From NCBI GenBank assembly GCA_038363925.1, contig JAQQWL010000007.1, forward strand, positions 1 through 64,000: DNA of 64,000 nucleotides, read 5' to 3'. This document shows, in pieces, positions 34,901-47,477 of the stretch. The notes under the pieces were generated by a model, which ran no database searches, had not been told where the DNA came from, and saw nothing but the letters and a program-made list of their open reading frames with translations. Numbering within the stretch: the first letter of the stretch is position 1; each line of letters starts with the position of its first letter. The translations under genes and the position numbers were made by a program. Origin of the DNA: Apiospora phragmitis. Lineage: Eukaryota; Ascomycota; Sordariomycetes; Amphisphaeriales; Apiosporaceae.

Positions 34901-37900
34901 GGATCACAAAGTCGACTACTGGCACGAGTCAAGATATGCAAGAGCCACGCGGCTTCGTCCAGCCCAGTGCACGAACTGTTGGGTCATCTCACCCCGGACA
35001 GCAATGATCAGGATATGCGGTGGCGCCAAATACTACGGCTCACCGAAGTTCCGTGGCTGGCCGGACATCGGCTGCAAAACGTTGTGGTCTTTCCGGCCTC
35101 GGGTACGTCGCCAGCGTCTTGGAGGCATGCTCGATTATCTGCAGAGATTATCAGATCAGATTGATGGAAATTCTAGACATGCGCATTGTCTCGGCTCTCA
35201 TGTTTGATCCCGAGGACGTGAGTGTGGAGATCCTACTCTCTGTGACGAATATTACGAAATAAGGCGGCGATACTATCGAGGCCGAGTTCAAATACCACGC
35301 TTCTACCGAGAAAGCCATCGACAAACTCGAACTGAAGTCGCACGGCCGCATACGCATCCAATGTGGCAAAGCCTGCGCCGCTGCTTTGCCTATCAGATCC
35401 CCAGAACGTTGCAACCTTCTCCCCGTGGACGAGGACAGGTTCTATGAGATGCTCTCGGACCTGGAATATCAGTACGGTGGTCCGTTTAGAGCATTGTGGG
35501 GGTTGAAAAGAAGACTAGGTGCTGCGTCGGCATATGTGTCCTTAAAGGAGCCATCAAGCCTGCCGATTCATCCTGCCGCCCTAGATGCAGCTTTTGTAAG
35601 CTACCAGTCCGAATCCGTTTCGCGGTGCTTTACTGACTATATGGGCGTATTGTATCATAGCAATCCCTCTCTCTAACATATGCCACGCCTGATGACGGAT
35701 CACAGACGACGATGTATCTTCCCAAGGCCATCAACCGCATAACAGTCAACCCAGCACAATATCAAGACGAACTCTGCGAAGGTAGATCGTGGGCTCTCGA
35801 TGTAGTCCAACCCCTCGCTCTTCCGCACCTGAACATGGTTGGCGACATTGACATTTACTCCAACGACTCTGGTCACGCCATGGTCCAGATCCAAGGACTA
35901 GAGTGTGCCCCATTCTCTCAACGCACCACATCTGACGGAGACGAGGTCTTCTCCAAGGTCTCGTGGGGTCTTGCACATCCCAGCATACCTAGTGCAGTCG
36001 CCAGTAAACGACCGATCCCAGACGCGCTAGAACTAGCAACCATCCTCGAGCGCCTTGCGAGCTTTCATTTGCGCCTGCTTGACACGTCAGTACCCGAGTC
36101 TCACCCTTGCCGACGCGAAGAGCCCTACATAGGCCTCTTTGAATTTGCAGCCAACTTCGGCCCCAGCGCGCGAGACTCGCAATATTGTCATGTCGACTGG
36201 CAGACCGATACCCCTCAGACTCTCAACGAAATATGCAAACCTTTTACAGAAACAGTGGACATGCAGCTTCTTTCCGATTTTGGTGCAAATATATATGGCA
36301 TCGCCACTGGCGATAAGTCACCTGTCGGCGGGTCACGGCAGTCCAGACTGATGGAGTGGTACACAACCGGGGTTGGAATAGCCGAGTGTACCACTCTCCT
36401 CGCCAAAGCCATGGGTCAGATTGTACATCGATATCCGCAGATGCACATTCTAGAGTTTGGCACCGACTCAGGTACTGCAGCTGCCAAGATCTTCCAGGAA
36501 ATCGGCTCGAAGTTCGTGTCGTATACGGTTTCCACGCCTACAACCACTTCGATCATCCCGCGGACTCGGGCTTCTCAGCGTCCGGCAACAAGGTATTCCA
36601 CAGACACTCGGACCTAGCCAAGGACCTGGGTTCCCAAGGCTTCTCCAAAGGGGCATTTGATGTGGTTGTGACATCTCTTACATTACACAAACAAGCAGAT
36701 CTTGGCCGTACGCTGCGTAGTCTGCGCAGCCTCCTCAAACCCGGCGGATACATTCTCGTCTTGGAGCTCCTGCCTTCTTTCACTCCAAGAATGGGATGAC
36801 CTACTGCTCAACAACGGCTTTTCGGGGATTGACACCAGCGCCACGGAAGTATATGGCGCGGCACATTACTCTGTATTTGCATCTCAGGCTGTAGATGAAT
36901 GCATCATGTACCTCCGAGATCCACTGTCCCATCCTTTCCCGTCGTTGAGGAAGGGACAGAAACCGATGAAGGACCTTGTCATCTTGGGGGGAGAAATTCC
37001 AACGACAAGATGTCTCTCCGGTAGCGTCTCAGAAGCTCTACGTCCGTACTACTGCAACATCAAGAGTTTCGACTCTTTGTCAGACATTCTTGACATAGAA
37101 GTTATCTCGGGCGCCGACATTCTGAGCCTGGCAGACCTGGACACGTCGGTTTTTGGACAGCTTGATCAAATCTCGTGGGATGCTGTCAAGAAGATGGTTC
37201 TCCATACTGGTACCGTCATGTGGCTGAGTCATGGGCGACTTGCCATGAACCCCCATACAAATATGATGGTTGGCTTGATTCGTGGCGCGGTGCGAGACAA
37301 TCCGGGCCTCGACTATTTGCTCCTTGATACCGAAAACATACAAATGTTGAATCATCGCGTCATTGCAACATCCCTCTTGCAGTACAAAGCTGCCACTCAA
37401 TGGTTGCGGGAAGGCACCATCCAACAGTTCAGCGCCGAGACTGGACAAGTACTAGACGACAAGGGTAGTCTTCTGACCCCCCGTCTGGTAATGGATGATG
37501 CTATGAACAGTCGCTATAATTCGGGCATCCGGAATACCCGTCGTCAAATCCATCCACAGCATTGCAACATAGGCATAACCACTACCAACACTCAACCGGA
37601 TCTGAAGTTAGAGCCGTTATTCCTCTCTCAAGGAGACGGTGGCGGGAGTTTCCAGACCACGCACTTATTGCTATCACCCGTTTGTGTCTCCGAGTCCGGT
37701 TGGATGTTCCTTATGCTAGGTAGAGACGTTCATTCTGGCAACAAGATGATTGCTTTGTCCTCCAACAACCATCTTTACCCGAACCTCCCGAAGGGCCTAT
37801 CATCCAACATCTAGTTACTGCCTGAAGGCTATGAAGCGCAGATTCTGTGGCTTGCTGCTCATTATTTGCTCGGCAGTGTTATCTTTCAAGACTTGTTCTA

Positions 37901-40900
37901 GGGCGACAGCGTACTTATACACGAAGCGAGTCCTGAATCGGCCTCGGTATTCTCAGAGGAAGCCAAGTCTCTTGGAGTGGACCTCACATTCACCACTACA
38001 AATCCCCAAGCGGCAAATCTGTGTGATGAAAGATGGACACTGGTGCACCCCGCATGTCCACATCGAGACATCGCTCGCATTGCAAATCGTGGCTTCTCTG
38101 CTTTCCTCAATCTCGCATCTCCAAAGGACGATGACACAGTCGCTGGGCGCATTGCGTCCGCGCTCCCTAAGCCCTGCAAACAATACGGCCAGATATCTTC
38201 CCCTGGGGAAGTGCTTGAGGGATTAGGGAGGGGCCTACTTACGATGCATACAGCATCGCTTACTGAAAGCTGTGTCCAATGCTGTTCGCGCCTTGACCGA
38301 AACCGACGCTCGTTGGTTGGATTACCAAGTGCCACTGTTGCCCATAGGAGCAGTCACAGAAGATGCAAGCGGGATGGGTTCGCCTGTTGTCGTTCAGTGG
38401 GCTACAAGCTCCAGTCTGTCCGTCAAGGTCGAGCCCGTGGATAAATTGGTGTCCTTCTCGGGTAGCAAGACGTACTGGTTGGTTGGACTCGTCGGCGGAC
38501 TTGGGATGTCACTTTGCGAATGGATGATCGAACGTGGCGCTAAGCATTTTGTTATGAGTAGCCGCAAGCCTAGTGTTTCTAAGAGCTGGCTAGGCGAAAT
38601 GCGCGGAAGAGGTGCCAAACTTGTGGTTGCAACCTGGTAAGTTATGCACATATCACATGGGCAGTTTCATTCGTACACTTGTTTACCTGCAAGCAGCACA
38701 AACTAACCTTGAGACAGCGATGTGACGCACAAAGACGAAGTAATGGTGCTATTTTCCAGAATTGAGTCGACCATGCCAGCGATTGGAGTCGCCCACGGTG
38801 TTATGGTGCTCCAGGACACAAATATTCGAGACATGACCCTACAGCAACTACTCTCCGTCACCAAGCCCAAGGTTGATGGAAGCATTCACCTCAACGAAGC
38901 ACTCAAGGGAATCAAGCTGGACTTTTTCGTTCTCTTTTCTTCGGCTTCCTCTGTCGTTGGCAATCATGGGCAAGCAAATTATGCCGCCGCGAACCCCTTC
39001 ATGGCTAGTTTCGCAGAGCAACGGTGACGGTGCGGCCTCAACGCATCCGTGATCCATCTTGGACCTGTTTTCGGGGTTGGCTACACCACCCGGGCGGCAG
39101 CAGGTTCTATCCTCGGCAAACTCACCTTACAGACTGGGGGATTTGCCCGCACGTCCGAGCGCGACTTCCATCAACTCTTTGGTGAAGCCGTGTTGGCAGG
39201 GAGATTTGACTCGACGGGTCCTATTGAGCTCGTATCTGGCATTCGAAAGGTTGACGAGAAGGAAGCCGAGCCCCCAGCTTGGCTATCGTGGCCACGAATG
39301 AGCCATTTCGTTGAGGCTTGCAAGGCTGATGAGCCAATGGCAAGACCCCGGCCAAATCTATGCTCGCAAAAGTGCGGACCCGTTCCCAGGCATATGATGT
39401 CATCTGGGATGCGTTCACACATCAGCTAGAATTATATTTCCAGCTTGAGCTCAGCCATATCAACAAGACGGAGCTGGGCGGGATGCGGCTAGACCGTATG
39501 GGAATGGATTCGCTCACTGCGGTAGAGATACGTGGCTGGTTCATGAAAACACTCGAGGTAAACATACCAGTTCTCAAGGTCATGAACGGTGGGACGGTGG
39601 GAGACTTGGTGACCACCGCAACCGACTCAATTCCCCTGCAGCTTCTCCCGAGCCTGGAGGACCGCTCATCTGGGAGTTCTAATGCAATGGCACCAGCCGC
39701 CCTAAGCACTGAACGATCTACCCGCTTTGCACCCGAAGGTCCGCAGGCTACAAGTAACGGCTTGGCTATCCTCAAATCGATCCCAATTTCTCCCACCCAA
39801 TCTCGATTTTATCCATCTGGGCTATTTCTTGAAGACAAAGTCGGCCTCAACCACACTACATGGGCTAAGGTGACAGGTAGGATTGAAGTTGAAAGATTAA
39901 AGAAGGCAGTGGAGGCTCTTGGGCAACAACACGAGATTCTGAGGACCGCTTTTTTCAATCATGATGGAAAGCAGCTGCAACATATCTTGCAAGATACCAC
40001 CCTGCATTTGGAGCACCAAGAGATCCATGAAGCGGAAGATGTGGAGAGGATAGCCATGTCCATCCAGAAATCGTACGTGTACGACCTTGGACAAGGCGAC
40101 ACGATGCGACTGATACTGCTTACCCGAGCGGATGAAACCTATCTCATAGCAGGCCTACATCCCCTCGTCGCCGATGCAACGTCGATCCCGACTATATTGA
40201 AATGGCTTTCGCTTCACTACGAGCACCCCAACGCCGATTTTCCAGTCAAGCAATTTTCGGAGGCGGCGCACGAACAGTTGGAGCTATGCGCCACAGGGCA
40301 TCTTGATGCCGAACGGGACTTTTGGCGGAGAGAGTTCGCCACCATGCCGCCTCCCTTGCCTCTGATGAGCATGGCTGCGGTGGAGGAGCGTCCCGTTCTG
40401 ACGGCGTATGAGAATGTTCGTGCCGGCTGCCGAATCGGCCCTGGACTAAAGGCCAAGGTCCTCGATTCATGTCGGCGCATGCAAGCAACCCCTTTCCAGT
40501 TCTACCTTGCCGCCTTGCGAGCTTTGCTGCTGCAGTTCAGCACCGGTGCCGAGGACGTCACAATAGCCGTGGCCGAATCAGGAAGGTCATACGACGCCAA
40601 CGATATGGATGTGATCGGTCCACTGTACAACCTTGTGTTGGTGCGTACCTTGGCTGACGCATCTACGAAATTTGAAGACTTACTAGCTGTCACGCGAGAT
40701 AAGGTCCTCGCCGCACTCAAACATTCCAGGCTTCCCTATCCTGTGCTTGTAGAAGAGTAAGTCTTCCCTCTAATAACGAAAAAGCCTGCTGCTAACACTA
40801 TCTCTCCTCTAGATTAGGCCTTCAGAGGCGAGCAAAGAGCTTCCCCTTCTTCCAAGTGTTCGCCGACTACCGTATGGGCCAGCGCGAAACAACGCAATGG

Positions 40901-41131
40901 GGAGCAGACAAGCAGGTCATCATGATGGGCATCGACTTGAACGTGCCTTATGACGTCTATCTCGACACCATTGACGAGGCGGGAGGTGACTGCATCCATG
41001 AGTTCTTTCTGAGGAAAGACCTCTTCGGGAAGTCTGAGGTGGAAAGGCTCGCCAAGAGCTACGAGCAACTGATAAGGGCGGTGGCGACGCAACCAGATAT
41101 GGCAGTTGATGAAATGTGTTTATTTGTGTAA
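31999..41131 (+). pseudogene. Highly reducing polyketide synthase with terminal C domain, frameshifted
   Basis: Domains in order: KS (31999-33460; [22 protein letters not shown] active Cys, EAHGTGT, GHTEGTAG, SFGFGGTNAH), AT (33790-34700; VFTGQGAQWAQMGW, GHSSGEIAAAY), DH (34960-35950; EVPWLAGHRLQNVVVFPA), C-methyltransferase (36360-36780; ILEFGTDSGTAAA), KR (37800-39030; YWLVGLVGGLGMSLCEWM, DFFVLFSSASSVVGNHGQAN), ACP (39400-39640; RMGMDSLTAVEIR, phosphopantetheine Ser) and a condensation domain (39780-41128). No ER was found. Introns seen: 32842-32907, 33343-33398, 35596-35705, 38637-38717, 40757-40812. Frame breaks occur near 32195, 34838, 34970, 35100, 36520, 36780 and in 37800-38450; in-frame stops include TAA at 35260-35262. 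The C domain has HPLVADA where active domains have HHxxxDG. The order matches lovastatin nonaketide synthase or a PKS-NRPS lacking A-T-R. As it stands it cannot be translated whole. Confidence 0.85.
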
Positions 41132-41395
41132 TAGTGTGTTCTCAGGTGATTGTTATAGTATATAGTTTCAAGCGCATTGTTGATGTGGTTGGCTGAAGAG
41201 AGAGATTATTATCCGCGGCGCCCAGACGACGCTGGATCACGCGGGAAACATCTTCGTACCATATTCACCGCACTGAAAGTCGACACTTGCATGTTACATG
41301 GATGCATCCCATCCGCCATGGCTGCCTGGCTGTGTACCTCGGTAGGCCCAACTAGAAATACCCATTTGCTCCGGCATGTCCTCCACACACGCACC

Positions 41396-42501
41396 CATTC
41401 ACATTCCCGACGTTTGATCTCTAATACGCCCGTGGTAAACGATGACGAGCGTTCTCAGAAAGCAGATCAACCTCTAGCCAGTAGCACGCAGCACCTACAC
41501 TGCTTCGTGGGACGCTGAATGGTCTATTGGCAACAGTACGCAATTCACCCAATCTCGACTTACATAGAATCTATCTCACTAACTCGCGAGCTCCAGCTTT
41601 TCATGGCGGTTGCGTTGTCGCCATTATCCACCATGCCGCTGTAACGCACCTCCAGGCCCAACCTGCGCTCAAGCAGCCGGACATTCTGAACTTGCACGTC
41701 GAGTTCCTCCGAGCTTGCGAACGCTGCGACAGCACCATCACTGTTTCTACCTTGAAAACCGGTGCAGTCGCCAGCACTTTCCAAGTCGAGCTACGGCAGA
41801 AGACGGAAATCAAGGCCGTCGCCTTGGTCACTTCGACCAGCTTCGACCGCCCCCCAGGCCCCACGGTGCCCACCGCCTGGGCGCCGCTACCGCCGCCACG
41901 GCCCAAGCCCGACTTTGCACGCGATCTCCGACATCAACCGGACCCCAACTGGGTGCCAGCCATCTATTCCGGCGAGGTGATTCCCTTCACCGGCCGCATC
42001 CTGGTTCTGGGCCCGCGCGAGGGCTTCCCCGTCGAGGGCATCTGCGACGCGTGGAATGGTTTCGAGGGCGCCGAGCGCATCGACAGCACCACGCTGGCCT
42101 TCATGACTGGCCTCATCACCAGCATGTCCGACACGCTTCTGCGCAACGGGGGACTGTACGATGCGCATGCGTTCCAGGAAAAGGCCCGGCGCTGGACCGA
42201 GGAGAATCCGGGCGTGCCCGCACCGCTGACGAACTCGCTCACTGACGCGACGAAGGCCACCACGCTCAACTAAACGGTGACGTCGGATGTCGAGTTCAAA
42301 ATCAGGCTGCCAGCCGCGGGATTGCAGTTTGTCTACATGCGTACCACGGCCAAAATGCTACTCGGCGGCCGAATGGACATAGATCTCACGGTGCACGACC
42401 AAGACATGGAGATTCTGTGCACGTCGCGACAAGTCATCCTTGTTCTGGAGGCGGGCAGGAAGTTCAAAGAGGGCAGAGGCAGCTCCCAGACCAAACTGTA
42501 G
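41396..42501 (+). pseudogene. Hotdog-fold acyl-CoA thioesterase-like relic
   Basis: The core frame (about 41599-42270) gives HGGCVVAIIHHAAVTHL, LNLHVEFLRACERC, IPFTGRILVLGPREGFPVEG, DAWNGFEGAERIDSTTLAFM, then TAA at 42271-42273, and the same frame continues with SDVEFKIRLPAAGLQFVYMRT, GGRMDIDLTVHDQDMEILCTS and RQVILVLEAGRKF to the stop at 42499-42501. This is the two-hotdog thioesterase family common in fungi. The N-terminus is broken: HPFTFPTFDL at about 41393 and SWDAEWSIGN at about 41505 lie in different frames, with an intron at roughly 41536-41598. Beside a PKS it could have released or edited acyl intermediates; this is inferred from context only. The TAA is one C-to-T change from CAA. 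Confidence 0.68.
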
Positions 42502-43132
42502 TATTTTGCTAGCTGTTATCAGATTATTTACTCCTCAAACCATGTGTATACGGCAGCGAAGTGTCAATGGTATGACAATTCCCAACACACTTGGAAGACT
42601 TCAAAACTGCCGGGTGCCTCTACTTATTATGAAATCATGTCCATTCATACCATACCAGCTCGGTTGTTACGTCGCGATGTTAATTGGACATCAACTGTCT
42701 CCTCGAGACGGATGAACCCGCTTCGGGAGTCATCCATGCTTGGACAAGTGCCCATCGTTTTATAGGTAGATACAGACACCTTGTGGCTGCCAGGGTTGCC
42801 TAGGGGTATACTCTGCGCAAGCTCGCTTTCCGATGCAGAACTATTTTTGCTCAGTTTCCAGGAGAAGTAAGTAGCGGTGCGGCGACGACAATACAAAAGA
42901 GAAGTCACTGACCCTGCAGCAATGACTGTGAACCTCCAGCTCGCGATCCAGTTCAGGACCTCGTCTGCCAGCAATGAGGGCTGCTTATCCTCGCCCACGT
43001 GGGCGACCATTACGGGCCTTGATCTCCACATCGTTCGGCTTTGAAGATATCCCCTGGTCTCACCACTCAAGAAGCCCTCACCCTGAACTGAACCTCTGGG
43101 CCTTCCCGAAGCGAGATGTAGGCGTCAGTCAG
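42502..43132. other. Convergent spacer
   Basis: Lies between the thioesterase relic and the 3' end of the P450 gene. No recognised feature. Confidence 0.4.
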
Positions 43133-44729
43133 CTACATCTGGTGTTCATCTCGTGCTCCCCACCCCAAATCCGCCCTGCCTCCGCCCGTGGTCGATCCTG
43201 GCGCGCGGCGTAGGTCGAACCGATAGAGGGTGCGTGCCACTACGATCATGATCTCGGCCATGGCTATGGGTCTCCCTACACAACTGCCCGGCCCCGTGCT
43301 GAAAGGATGGAAGTTTGCCTTTATGCGCGAGGGGACTCGGCCGTCACGCCCCTCGCCTCGTCCAAGATCCAACGTTCCGGTCGGAACACCCCGGCACCGC
43401 CCCAGACCTCCTCGTTGCGCGAGTTGGCCCAGGGCACCGTCCCGACAATCGTGCCCGCGGGGGTAGTAGCGCCCTTTTACCGGCATGCCGCCCGAGAGCA
43501 CCTCGCGAGGCAGTTCGCAGGGGCCCGATGGGGTCAGCCGCATCCCTTCGTCGATGCAGGCCAAAAAGTACTGGCAGCCCCGGAGCTTCGGGCCAAGGAC
43601 AATCTCTTCGGCCGAGTCGAAAGTGGTCCGAATCTCGTCCGTCAGCTTCTGCAGACGCCCGGGGTCGCCTTTGAGGTAAAAGAAGATGCCCGATATACTG
43701 ACGGAGGTAGTATCGGTTCCGGCAATGATCAGGAGGCTGGATTCTGTTCGCAGGTCCGTCTCGTCGTAGGCGACGAGGCCCGTGTCGGGATCTCGGGCTT
43801 CACACAAGAAGTGGAAAATGACTTGACGCTGCTCCCGTTCAGGCTTGTCCTTCTGCTCCCGATGCAGCTTGATCCGGTTTGTGACGCTGTCAAAGATAAA
43901 CTTGTTGTACTGCTGCTGCACAGATGGCGGTGTGACCTTGTCGAAGAACCAATCGATCCCGCGCGGTTTCAGCCAGATCAGAAGGGGTAGGAATGGAGAG
44001 CGGCAAAATGGGTAGTAAAACTTCATATACTCCACGATCGTATGCGGGATGACTTTGAGCTGATTTTCTCCTGGCTCCTTGATGTCAAAGGACCTTCCGA
44101 AGCTAAGGTCGCCCATAATATCGAAGATGAGAGCATCGATCTTGTCCGAGAAGTTCACGAACGCAGACCACTCTTTTTCATTGGTGCCGCTTTCTTGTGT
44201 GAGAACCTCGTTCCAGCGATCCACGTGCTTGATGATGAAAGTGGTGGCGGCGCGCATTGATTTCTCCGTGAAGCAAGTCTGGAGGAGCTTTCGCTTGTAG
44301 GCATGCTGTGCGACGTCGATCGTGTTGAGAGTGGTGTTTTCGCTAATTTTCCGCTTGAATGCCGTGTAGAAGTGACTCCGTCGTACGTTGGATTTCATGC
44401 CGTAGACATCAGCATATGCGGTCGAGTCGCAGAATAGCACGGTATTGGGTGTGATGCGTATCCTGGGACCGAAGATCTGGAACTGCTGCCATAGCCAAAT
44501 ATGCCGTTTTCCACTCATCGCATGGAGCCAGGAAGGAATGCCACTCGCTCGGGCCCAGAATGGTCCAGGGACATCGGCAAGGGGATGTAGCCATATGTTG
44601 TAGACAAGTCGCGCAACAGCCTGAGCACATATTATATTAGATACGATCCAAACGAATCACTGGGCCATCAATCCGAGTTCTAACAGGTAAGAGGCATGAT
44701 AGGACGAGAGCTGATGGCCAAGACATCAT
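43133..44729 (-). CDS. Cytochrome P450 monooxygenase with a shifted internal segment
   Basis: Two exons: 44729-44685 (MMSWPSALVLSCLLP, a membrane anchor) and 44620-43133, joined at AVARLVYNIWLHPLADVPGP. Hallmarks: proline-rich hinge PLADVPGPFWARASG, I-helix AGTDTTS, K-helix ExxR in DEGMRLTPSGP, and heme loop FHPFSTGPGSCVGRP with the axial Cys. Between YYP and RIKANFHPF the open frame reads an unlikely Gly/Arg-rich segment, whereas the neighbouring frame there gives the expected AGTIVGTVPWANSRNEEVW and FRPERWILDEA. A +1 in the G run at 43459-43463 and a -1 near 43331-43334 compensate each other. If real, about 40 residues including the PERW motif are scrambled and activity is probably lost; if errors, the gene is normal. 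It sits between PKS pieces, so it is likely a tailoring oxidase. ER-membrane bound. Confidence 0.87.
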
Positions 44730-44999
44730 GATGACTGCGCAATGAAACGTATATGGTACGCGTTTAGTGAACTGATGTCGTATGGACTTGCAAGAGTATT
44801 TTTTCCAAGATAAGTGCGAGTCTTCTAGGTGTTGATAGCCAAACCTAAGATTGTCTTGTGAAGTAGGGACTTGCTTCGACGGTTATGGGCGGGCATGACC
44901 TATCCCCCCGCCCGCTTGCTGTAGTGAGGTTTTATGGACAGGGGTTTATGCATTAGGAGTATGTTGTAACGTCTCCCTTGTCACACCCCCTTGCATCAT

Positions 45000-46600
45000 G
45001 GAGAAGACTACCGAGCCAATAGCTATCGTTGGCCTCTCTTTTAAGTTCCAGGGGTGTTGAGACATCGGAAGACGTCTGGAAGATGCTCGAGGACAGCAGA
45101 TGCGCTGCCTCCAAGTACCCTGCTGATCGATTCAACGTGGAAGCCTTCTGGAATCCTGATAGTAAGAAGCTGAACTTCGTAAGTGGCTGATGTTGACGAG
45201 CCCAATTTGGACTTCTTGCCTTCTTTCGATCGTTCAAGCTTACCAAGGAAACTAGGTCAACTCCCAAGAAGCCCATTTTCTCGGTAGTGATATCAAGAAC
45301 TTCGACGCGGGCCTTTTCTCCGTGCCGCCAAACGAGGCCAGTTCCATGGACCCTCAGCAACGGTCTATGATGGAGACAGCCTTCCACGTGTTGGAGAGTG
45401 CTGGTTTGCGCATGGAAGACATTGCAGGGACAAGGGCGTCTGTCCATATCGGCTGCTTTCCAGTGATATGTCGATGATGCAATTTGAATACACGCAGAGT
45501 ATCCCCAATTACATATCTCTGAAGACGGCTGACTCCAATGCTAGCTAACCGGATCTGCTGGTTCTACGATGTGCGCGGCGAGAGCACGTACCTCGACACG
45601 GCGTGTTCGACCAGCCTGCCAGACATGCACCTCGCCTGCCAGGGTCTGGCGGCGGGAAACCCGGACGTGGCGGTTGTGGGGGGCTCGAACGTCATCTTGA
45701 ACCCCGAAGTCAGCTGTTATAAATGTACAATAACGTCCGATATTGTACCTTGATATAGAACAAGACGACATCGAGCAGTCCGGGCTCACACCCGGATCGT
45801 ACGACGTCGTTGTCCCCGCCAACGTGTTGCATGCCACAAAGAAACGGAGCCACACGCTTTCGAATGTATGAAAGCTTCTCAAAGGCGGTGGCAAAACATG
45901 ACCTCCCCAAACTGTCTCGAATCCGGGCTGGTCTGGAGCTCACTGCGAGGATGGTGGCTTAGCTCCGAATCATTCCGACAGGATGGTCCCATTGTCAGCG
46001 AAGCTCGTTGGGATACTCTTCTCAAGGAATCAATTTCCATGGGAACAGATCTGGTATTTCGACAATTGCCATCGCTGGAGTGTTATGGTGTCCACAGCCA
46101 CGACGCTTCGAGAGCCAAATGGGAGTTTGGTCCTCCGTCCTGAGCTTATGATCAGTCTGATCACCCCTAGCAATAGTTCATCTTTCCAGATACAAGCAGC
46201 CAAGATGCTTCAGGTCGCTCTAAGCCAACCCGCACATCGTTTTGCGACAGAAGTGGTGTCTCTCGAGCATGTCTCCTCCATCAGCAATGGACTTGGTGAT
46301 AAACATTGCATCCTTCTCGCTGATCTTGAGCAAACTCATTTAGCTCAAGTGGCTTGGAAATCATTCCGGATCTACCAGAAATACCTGACGACATGTAAGT
46401 CACTATTTTGGGTGCATATGTGAGGTGACCAAGGATATGTCGCACGATATTGGTCCACTGCAGAGGGACTGACACGAGTTTACCGCAGCGAGAATCCATT
46501 CTCGAAGATCGTGACCCTGACGGTGGAATCCATGTCCAACTCGTCCGCAAACACGGTTGCTGAAAAAATCATCAAAGTCCTTGCGCCTATAAATTTGGTC
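45000..46600 (+). pseudogene. Second highly reducing PKS, reduced to KS and MT fragments
   Basis: Begins with ATG 45000 and EPIAIVGLSFKFQG, the usual start of a highly reducing PKS. Pieces in shifting frames follow: ETSEDVWKMLEDSRCAASKYP, an intron at about 45179-45256, VNSQEAHFLGSDIKNFDAG, PPNEASSMDPQQR, then NRICWFYDVRGESTYLDTAC with the active-site Cys, and AVVGGSNVILNPE. Directly after this (about 45760) the sequence is methyltransferase-like ([20 protein letters not shown]), then RDGWWLSSE-type and SKIVTLTVESMSN pieces to about 46600. The rest of KS, all of AT and DH are missing, so a large internal deletion joined KS to MT. No ER, KR or ACP remains. Confidence 0.75.
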
Positions 46601-46639
46601 GCCAGCTTGCGGCTCCAACAGACCGAAGCGAGGACGAGT

Positions 46640-46960
46640 ACATGGAAATTTCGGGTTATCTTCGCATGAGCCGCTTAAGGCACTCTCCATCTCTGATTTA
46701 GAGTCAGATTCAATCAAAACGGCTTTCGGTGCAACGCCAGGGTGCCAATGGACGGCGATCGAAGGTCTAGGGGGCATCGGCAAGACGCAGATTGCGCTCA
46801 ATTCAATGTGTTCAGTTCATGTAAATCAAGTAGTATCAAGACTCAAGACAAGACGAAAGTCGCTGAGTCTCAATCTAAACGCCGCTCTGATGTATTCAAA
46901 ATAACTTTAGAGTACAGACAAAGCAAAGTTTCCTCGGCCGGTCTGAGCACTCCCGCCTGA
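46640..46960 (+). pseudogene. Possible NB-ARC/NACHT P-loop fragment
   Basis: A short plus-strand stretch encodes AIEGLGGIGKTQIALNSM near 46752-46806, a Walker A loop of the form seen in NB-ARC and NACHT NTPases of fungal NLR-like proteins. The surrounding frame does not extend to Walker B or repeats. Probably a remnant inserted or left beside the PKS relic. The identification rests on one motif. Confidence 0.3.
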
Positions 46961-47477
46961 CTCGCGGGTAAGAATTTTGATTCAACTCATCCCAAGCCAA
47001 ATGGAGTCTAACTGGATAGGCGAAGATACGAATTGACTCTCGAGTGGCAGTTGGGCGGCGCTATTCCCGCCATCCTCGTAAACCATCTAGACCTCGCGTG
47101 GGATATGCTCCGTTGTGAGTTACAGCTCAGTTGAGTTAAGGCTGCCATTGCATCAATCTGCACCCGAAGGTTTTCCTAAGACACAGGACTAGGGCTAGAT
47201 AACATTGGATTGTATCTCGCGCGTTGACCAGCTGCGGCTCTTGGATGCCTAAGTTGAGATGAAACCGGATTTTGCTGCAGACTGATGTCGGCCACTGCGT
47301 TGTTGTCAACCGAAACAGGATAGAGCATTGATCTTGTGCTGATCTCTCGACCACAAGCTAAAGTGGTTCAGAGCGTGTTTCCCTGCGGAAAGGAAGCTGC
47401 GGTGCTGAAGTGACAACTCGCAACTTGCAAGTACAAGTTGACGAGAAACGAGGAGATTTCCTCGGCACCGACTGATA
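46961..47477. other. Intergenic, possibly degraded coding sequence
   Basis: A short readable piece near 47022-47115 (RRYELTLEWQLGGAIPAILV) has no clear family. Otherwise nothing. Confidence 0.3.

Noticed and set aside
35592..35710. Frame stop after LDAAF in the PKS DH region taken as another frameshift
   Set aside because: A clean GTAAGC...CACAG intron at 35596-35705 removes the stop and joins DAAF to the downstream conserved MYLPKAINRITVNP.
41177..41518. Separate 113-codon gene after the PKS
   Set aside because: Fragments within it match the expected N-terminus of the thioesterase in mixed frames, so it is counted with that relic.
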